Assembly: GCF_000473105.1 (NCBI RefSeq)
Contig: NZ_AXBB01000005.1
Location: forward strand, 1 to 64,000
From: Phaeobacter inhibens DSM 16374
GTDB lineage: Bacteria > Pseudomonadota > Alphaproteobacteria > Rhodobacterales > Rhodobacteraceae
Length of the DNA: 64,000 nucleotides
Reading direction: 5' to 3'
In this document: piece after piece, positions 59,148 through 64,000 of the stretch
Position numbering within the stretch: position 1 is the first letter of the stretch
Layout: the number at the start of each line of letters is the position of its first letter
Position numbers and translations under genes: made by a program
Notes under the pieces: model-generated
The model's database searches: none
Told to the model about the DNA's origin: nothing
What the model saw: the letters and a program-made list of their open reading frames with translations, nothing else

Positions 59148-60596
59148 ATGACTGATATCCAAAAGAACCTGATCGCCGGTGAATGGCTTGCTGGTGAGAG
59201 CGAAGTGGAGAACCGTAACCCGTCGGATCTGAGCGATCTGGTCGGTATCTTTGCCCAGGCCAGCGCCGATCAGCTGGAGGCGACACTGGATCAGGCGCAG
59301 GTGGCACAGCGCGAATGGGCTGCCTACGGTCTGGAGCGCAAACAGGCGGTGCTGAATGCCATCGGGAATGAAATGATGGCCCGCGCAGAGGAGCTGGGTA
59401 CACTTCTCAGCCGTGAAGAAGGCAAGCCGCTGGCCGAAGGTAAAGGCGAAGTCTATCGCGCTGGCCAATTCTTCACCTACTACGCTGCCGAATGCCTGCG
59501 CCAGATCGGTGAGAATGCGGATTCTGTGCGCCCCGATATTGAGGTCGACGTCCGCCGCGAAGCTGTCGGAACCGTCGCGATTATCAGCCCCTGGAACTTC
59601 CCGACTGCAACCGCCTCCTGGAAAATTGCCCCGGCGCTTTGCTATGGCAATGCCGTGGTCTGGAAACCGGCAAATATCACCCCGGCATCGGCTGTTGCGC
59701 TGGCGGAGATCATTGAGCGGCAGGACATTCCCAAAGGTCTGTTCTCTCTGGTGATGGGGTCAGGCCGGTCCATTGGTCAGCGTCTGGTCGAAAGCCCCAA
59801 GGTGAACGCGATTTCCTTCACCGGTTCGGTGCCGGTCGGCAAGGGAATCGCGTCTGCCGCCATCCAGAACCTGACCAAGGTACAGATGGAAATGGGCTCC
59901 AAGAATGCGCTGGCAGTCATGGACGATGCAGATCTGGATTTGGCCGTGACGCTGGCACTTGGTGGTGCCTTTGGCGGCACCGGTCAGAAATGCACGGCCT
60001 CCTCGCGACTGGTGGTCCATGCCGGTGTTCATGACGCCTTCGTGGAGAAGCTGGTGGCAGGGGCACAGGCCATGAAGGTGGGTCACGCACTGGAAGCAGG
60101 CGTGCAGATGGGGCCAGTGGTCAGCGAACAGCAGCTGACTGAAAACCTCGCCTATGTTGATCTGGGCAAAACCGAAGGCGCCGAACTCGCCTGCGGTGGC
60201 CAGCGTCTCGAGATGCCGCATCAGGGGTTCTACATGTCCCCGGGCGTGTTCCTGAACTCAACAAACGACATGCGTATCAACCGCGAAGAAATGTTCGCGC
60301 CGCTGACTTCGGTCATTAAGGTTGGCAGCTATGATGAGGCGCTGAGCGTGGTGAATGACACCAACTTTGGCCTGACCTCGGGCATCGTCACCCAATCGCT
60401 GGCCCGTGCCACGCATTTCCGCCGCAATGCCCGCACCGGTGTTGTGACTGTCAATCTGCCGACCGCTGGAACCGATTACCATGTGCCCTTCGGTGGTCGT
60501 GGCGATAGCTCCTATGGTCCGCGCGAACAGGGCAAAGCAGCAGCGGAGTTCTACACCACAGTTAAGACTGCCTATATCAGCGCAGGCCCGGTTTGA
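59148..60596 (+). CDS. NAD(P)-dependent aldehyde dehydrogenase
   Basis: 482 residues from ATG 59148 (GAGG nine bases upstream); starts at 59103 and 59115 are possible. VAIISPWNFPTATASWKIAP ALCYGNAVVWKPA with N150, SFTGSVPVGKGIASAA, QMEMGSKNALAVMDDADL with catalytic base E248, and GTGQKCTASSRLVV with nucleophile C282 are intact. The form of these blocks resembles the semialdehyde (KGSADH/GabD-like) group. Its operon position with an M19-type protein and a BCCT transporter suggests oxidation of an aldehyde from betaine- or carnitine-type compounds; substrate unknown. Confidence 0.85.
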   Translation: MTDIQKNLIAGEWLAGESEVENRNPSDLSDLVGIFAQASADQLEATLDQAQVAQREWAAYGLERKQAVLNAIGNEMMARAEELGTLLSREEGKPLAEGKGEVYRAGQFFTYYAAECLRQIGENADSVRPDIEVDVRREAVGTVAIISPWNFPTATASWKIAPALCYGNAVVWKPANITPASAVALAEIIERQDIPKGLFSLVMGSGRSIGQRLVESPKVNAISFTGSVPVGKGIASAAIQNLTKVQMEMGSKNALAVMDDADLDLAVTLALGGAFGGTGQKCTASSRLVVHAGVHDAFVEKLVAGAQAMKVGHALEAGVQMGPVVSEQQLTENLAYVDLGKTEGAELACGGQRLEMPHQGFYMSPGVFLNSTNDMRINREEMFAPLTSVIKVGSYDEALSVVNDTNFGLTSGIVTQSLARATHFRRNARTGVVTVNLPTAGTDYHVPFGGRGDSSYGPREQGKAAAEFYTTVKTAYISAGPV

Positions 60597-61588
60597 TGCG
60601 CCCGGCGCTCAGGATTGACGGGCTGCAATACGCCAACTGGTCGGAGAAGATCTTTCGCCAGCTGCGGGAGGGGGGCGTGGATGCAATCCACGTCACCATC
60701 TCCTACCATGAGAATTTTCGTGAGACGGTACTGAACTTCGAAAAATGGAACCGTTGGTTTGAACAGTTTCCTGATCTGATCATGAAGGGTCTCTGGGCCT
60801 CCGACATCGACAAGGCGCGCGAAACTAAGCGTACCGCTGTGTTTTTCGGCTTCCAGAATCCGTCGCCCATCGAAGACGACATCGGCCTGGTCGAAATCGT
60901 GCACACTCTGGGCGCGCGGTTCATGCAGCTGACCTATAACAACCAATCGCTACTGGCGACCGGCTGTTATGAGGCGGAGGACACCGGCATCACCCGTATG
61001 GGCAAGCAGGTCATCAAGGAGATGAACCGCGTCGGTCTTGTGGTGGATATGAGCCATTCCGCGGACCGTTCGACTATTGAAGCAGCGGATCTTTCGGAAC
61101 GCCCGATCGCTATCACCCATGCCAATCCGCATGACTGGTCCCCTGCCCTGCGCAATAAGAAAGATGACGTGATCCGCGCAGTGACCTCCAATGGTGGGAT
61201 GTTTGGGTTCTCAGTTTACCCGCATCATCTGAAAGACAAGTCCGCCTGCACGCTGCAAAGTTTCTGCGAAATGATCGCGCGGACCGCGGATCGCTATGGT
61301 GTGCAACACCTCGGCATTGGAACCGACCTTTGCCAGGATCAGCCCGACAGCATCGTCGAATGGATGCGTGTCGGTCGCTGGACCAAAGAAATCGACTACG
61401 GAGAGGGTTCAAAATCCGCGCCAGGATTCCCGCCAATGCCCAGCTGGTTCGAGGACAACCGTGACTTCGGCAATATCGAAGACGGTTTGCGCAGCGTCGG
61501 GATGAATGAGGAAGAGGTCGCCGCTGTCATGGGGGGCAACTGGTACCGCTTTTTCGATGAGAATTTCGGTGCGAAGTCAGGGAGCTGA
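60596..61588 (+). CDS. M19 dipeptidase-fold protein with altered metal site
   Basis: 330 residues from ATG 60596, which shares a base with the upstream stop (TGATG). Renal-dipeptidase (peptidase M19) fold: VDMSHSADRSTIEAADLSER PIAITHANPHDWSPALRNKK carries the two conserved histidines, and LGIGTDLCQ the late Asp. But the first ligand motif D-G-H-N-D reads D-G-L-Q-Y-A-N, and the bridging Glu region G-x-E-G reads FFGFQNPSP. So the alpha-site His/Asp and bridging Glu are missing and a two-metal peptidase is unlikely. I recall similar M19-type genes beside dimethylglycine/betaine genes in Pseudomonas (PA5396 type). Function unknown. Confidence 0.75.
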   Translation: MRPALRIDGLQYANWSEKIFRQLREGGVDAIHVTISYHENFRETVLNFEKWNRWFEQFPDLIMKGLWASDIDKARETKRTAVFFGFQNPSPIEDDIGLVEIVHTLGARFMQLTYNNQSLLATGCYEAEDTGITRMGKQVIKEMNRVGLVVDMSHSADRSTIEAADLSERPIAITHANPHDWSPALRNKKDDVIRAVTSNGGMFGFSVYPHHLKDKSACTLQSFCEMIARTADRYGVQHLGIGTDLCQDQPDSIVEWMRVGRWTKEIDYGEGSKSAPGFPPMPSWFEDNRDFGNIEDGLRSVGMNEEEVAAVMGGNWYRFFDENFGAKSGS

Positions 61589-61650
61589 CGGACCGGGATA
61601 CGTTTAACGGCCCAGTACAATGATATCGGGCCGACCAATGGGAGGGACAG

Positions 61651-63195
61651 ATGTCAGAGACATCGATGGAAACAACACCGCAGGAGAGCCGCATTAACAA
61701 GCCGCTCTTTCTGCTTTCGGGCGGCTTTATCGCGCTGTTCTGTGTGGCGGCACTGGTCAATCTTGACGGCCTTTCAGCACTGGTCGATTGGGGATTTAAC
61801 ATCGCCGCGACCTATTTTGGACTATATTGGCAGATCCTGCTGCTAGCCACCTTCTTGATTGGGCTGGTCCTTTGCATACTGCCGGGTGGCCGCGCCATTA
61901 TGGGCGGTTTGGCAACACCTGAGTTCACCACATTCCAGTGGGGCTCCATGATCATGTGCACATTGCTTGCGGGCGGTGGCGTATTCTGGGCCGCAGGCGA
62001 GCCGATTGCACATTTCCTCTATTCGCCGCCGCTTTATGGCGCCGAAGGTGGCAGCGAAGCCGCTGTGACACCAGCCATCGCACAGAGCTTCATGCACTGG
62101 GGGTTCTTGGCTTGGGCGATCCTCGGCTCGCTCTCGACCGTGATGCTGATGCATTACCACTATGAAAAAGGTCTGCCGCTGGCGCCGCGGACGCTGCTGT
62201 ATCCTGTGTTCGGCGACAAGGCCATCAATGGTCCGATTGGCGTCATTGCCGATGCGTCTTCCATCATTGCCGTGGTGGCGGGCACCGTGGGTCCGATTGG
62301 CTTTCTCGGGCTTCAGGTCAGCTACGGTCTGTCTGACCTCTTTGGGATCCCGGATGTTTTTGCCACGCAGTTCGTGGTGATCGGTGCGCTGGTCGCGCTT
62401 TATACCATTTCAGCCATGACCGGGCTGTCCCGTGGCATTCAACTGCTGTCAAAGATCAATGTGATCCTCGCCGCGGTCCTGTTGATTTACGTCCTTCTGG
62501 CGGGGCCTACCGGCTTCATCTTCGGGTCGTTCTTCTCAGGCTTCGCAACCTATCTGGGCAACTTCTTCCAGATGGCTCTGTATCGTGGTGATGCGGCCGT
62601 CTTCGGCGCCCCTGGTTGGTTGGGTTGGTGGACCGTGTTCTTCTGGGGCTGGTTCATGGGGTATGGTCCGCTGATGGCCATGTTTATCGCGCGGGTGTCC
62701 CGCGGGCGGTCCATTCGCTCGATCATCATCATGCTGTCGATCATCGCACCGATTGTGACCAACTTCTGGTTCACCATCATCGGCGGTACCGGCATCGCTA
62801 TGGAACTGGCCGAGCCGGGCACCGTCTCCGCGGCGTTCGAGGGCTTCAACCTGCCCGCCGCTCTGCTGGCGATTACCAACAACCTGCCGATGGGCTTCCT
62901 TGTCTCCATCCTGTTCCTGATCCTGACCACGATCTTTGTGGCCACAACCGGGGATTCGATGAGCTATGTGATTTCCGCTACAATGACCAAGGGCGACACA
63001 CCCAGCACGGCTGTGCGTGTTTTCTGGGGTATTGCGATGGGTGTGATGGCCGTGATTTTGATCTCTGTCGGCTCCGGCGGCGTATCAAAATTGCAAAGCT
63101 TCATCGTGGTCACTGCTGTGCCGGTGTCACTGATCCTGCTGCCGTCGCTCTGGGATGCGCTGCGCATCACCCTGGCAAAGGGCAAAGAGAGCTAA
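61651..63195 (+). CDS. BCCT-family transporter (betaine/carnitine/choline type)
   Basis: 514 residues with about twelve helices. Family motif around GWLGWWTVFFWGWFMGYGPL MAMFIARVSRGRSIRSIII, and an upstream block FQWGSMIMCTLLAGGGVFWA AGEPIAHFLYSPP plus SFMHWGFLAWAILGSL, all typical of BCCT carriers for quaternary-ammonium or N-methyl compounds. GGGAGGG precedes the ATG. It follows the M19-protein gene by 62 bases and ends before a GC-rich hairpin, so aldehyde dehydrogenase, M19 protein and transporter probably form one operon. No large N- or C-terminal osmosensing extension is seen, so it more likely serves catabolism than osmoprotection (inference). Confidence 0.9.
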   Translation: MSETSMETTPQESRINKPLFLLSGGFIALFCVAALVNLDGLSALVDWGFNIAATYFGLYWQILLLATFLIGLVLCILPGGRAIMGGLATPEFTTFQWGSMIMCTLLAGGGVFWAAGEPIAHFLYSPPLYGAEGGSEAAVTPAIAQSFMHWGFLAWAILGSLSTVMLMHYHYEKGLPLAPRTLLYPVFGDKAINGPIGVIADASSIIAVVAGTVGPIGFLGLQVSYGLSDLFGIPDVFATQFVVIGALVALYTISAMTGLSRGIQLLSKINVILAAVLLIYVLLAGPTGFIFGSFFSGFATYLGNFFQMALYRGDAAVFGAPGWLGWWTVFFWGWFMGYGPLMAMFIARVSRGRSIRSIIIMLSIIAPIVTNFWFTIIGGTGIAMELAEPGTVSAAFEGFNLPAALLAITNNLPMGFLVSILFLILTTIFVATTGDSMSYVISATMTKGDTPSTAVRVFWGIAMGVMAVILISVGSGGVSKLQSFIVVTAVPVSLILLPSLWDALRITLAKGKES

Positions 63196-63200
63196 ACATC

Positions 63201-63225
63201 TGCCGGGCGTCACTGGCGCCCGGCA
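63201..63225. terminator. Hairpin after the BCCT gene
   Basis: TGCCGGGCG and CGCCCGGCA, separated by seven bases, form a 9-bp stem starting six bases after the stop. Only a short T-rich stretch follows (CTCATTTC). Probable terminator of the aldehyde dehydrogenase-M19-BCCT operon. Confidence 0.6.
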
Positions 63226-63298
63226 CTCATTTCAACCGCCCGACCTGTTCAGATCATACGGGATATGACTAACGACCTGATTGCAAAGGCCAATCCGA

Positions 63299-64000
63299 AT
63301 GACCGACATTCTCTGCCGTGAACCGAATACTGTTATGCGTCTGGCGCGCCTCGGTTCGATGCACCAATCTCGCCTGTCTTTCATGCGGGTGCTCACCCGA
63401 CGTCTGGCACGCGAGGGCTGGCGTTTTGAACAAACTGCCTTTGAGATTGATGAGATGGGCCAAGGCCATGCGGTTTACACCGCGCACGGGCCAGAACGCT
63501 CCTATTCGCTGGTGGCCTTTGCCCATGACCTGCCGCCTGAGAAACGTTCTGACCGGGTCATCGCGGAGGCATGGGACGCCACATTCACCCTGTATGACGG
63601 GGTGCCGACCGACGCGGATATCGCACGGTTGTCGCAGAATATTCCTGTTCAGGAAGCCGGGCGTGTCTCCGGCTCGGAACTGTCTGTCTCCCGTGCGAAC
63701 CGCTCTGTACGTTTGTGGGAACATGTGGTCAGCGCGTTGGCCTCAGGCAAGCAGCCTTCTGCCGAACAGATCGACGCGGTGGGTTATCTGATGCGGACCA
63801 CGGCCGTATATGGGTCGGGAAAACTGGGGGCGGCAGATCGCGAAATGATTGCGGAGCGCCCAGAATTCCGCGCGCCCTTCCAAGTCGAGATGCTGTCGGT
63901 CTATCTGACCCGTTGGTTTGTGACCGATCTGGTCCAGCACATGGCCGACTGCCGCGCGAGAGTGAAGGGAACCACTGCCGTGAGACTGGCGCCGGAGTTG
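63299..64000 (+). CDS. Unidentified protein, 5' part (234 codons in window)
   Basis: An open frame runs without a stop from ATG 63299 to the window end. It reads MTDILCREPNTVMRLARLGS M, then QSRLSFMRVLTRRLAREGWR FE, YTAHGPERSYSLVAFAHDLP PEKRSDRVIAEAWDATFTLY DG, VSGSELSVSRANRSVRLWEH, GYLMRTTAVYGSGKLGAADR and PFQVEMLSVYLTRWFVTDLV QHMA. Soluble, Arg-rich, no signal peptide. I do not recognise a family. Third-position GC bias and a fluent amino-acid pattern support a real gene. Its place after the BCCT transporter suggests a link with betaine or N-methyl amino acid use; no more can be said. Confidence 0.7.
   Translation, partial: MTDILCREPNTVMRLARLGSMHQSRLSFMRVLTRRLAREGWRFEQTAFEIDEMGQGHAVYTAHGPERSYSLVAFAHDLPPEKRSDRVIAEAWDATFTLYDGVPTDADIARLSQNIPVQEAGRVSGSELSVSRANRSVRLWEHVVSALASGKQPSAEQIDAVGYLMRTTAVYGSGKLGAADREMIAERPEFRAPFQVEMLSVYLTRWFVTDLVQHMADCRARVKGTTAVRLAPEL

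Noticed and set aside
1-64000. tRNA, rRNA, riboswitch and CRISPR signals
   Set aside because: No cloverleaf-like gene ends, conserved rRNA stretches, riboswitch cores or regularly spaced repeats were recognised on either strand; a covariance-model scan would be needed to exclude small RNAs.

Overview
The window looks like part of an extrachromosomal replicon (plasmid or chromid) of a Roseobacter-group alphaproteobacterium (Rhodobacterales, Phaeobacter/Ruegeria-like). This rests on family knowledge: a DnaA-like replication initiator next to a parAB operon is a replicon type described in Rhodobacterales. The gene content is also typical of marine roseobacters: methylated-amine catabolism with a BCCT transporter, DmdC/DmdD-like enzymes, and one compact che operon. 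Codon use is evenly GC-rich. No rRNA, tRNA or CRISPR was recognised.

Layout. 1-260: 5' end of a GH16 glycosidase gene. 537-4450: replication/partition region with parB, parA, an iteron-like stretch and a dnaA-like rep gene; four copies of a 14-bp GTYCCCGYRGGGAC-type palindrome lie here and look like parS. 4476-12059: basic-amino-acid ABC importer divergent from a TetR regulator and an arginine/methylarginine catabolic operon (aminotransferase, ThDP decarboxylase, DDAH-like hydrolase), with a 9-bp inverted repeat between the two units. 12182-14387: nucleotide-sugar dehydrogenase and an RpiR regulator. 14501-21934: the most unusual locus, a 1341-residue fusion of two rhodanese domains, a YidC/Oxa1-like membrane segment and a PEP-synthase-like phosphotransferase, divergent from a PhnD-like binding protein and a hybrid histidine kinase.

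22072-25289: zinc importer znuABC with zur. 25283-26584: FAD amine oxidase. 26789-29397: molybdate importer modABC. 29585-38945: chemotaxis locus, with cheD, cheB and a receptor on the minus strand and STAS, cheY, cheA, cheW, cheR, cheY and a small DxxxQ-motif protein on the plus strand. 39064-40189: decayed IS66- and IS3-type remnants. 40276-43839: a second zinc-related operon resembling Vibrio zrg genes with its own Fur-family regulator. 44010-51794: glycosyltransferase, AraC regulator, DmdC/DmdD-like acyl-CoA enzymes and a MocR regulator. 52014-64000: heterotetrameric sarcosine-oxidase-like operon, two regulators, aldehyde dehydrogenase, an M19-fold protein with lost metal ligands, a BCCT transporter and an unidentified partial gene; together a betaine/N-methyl amino acid use module.

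Starts were adjusted from the longest open frame where a Shine-Dalgarno match, a 4-bp overlap or a signal peptide argued for it. All assignments come from reading motifs by eye; no database search was possible.
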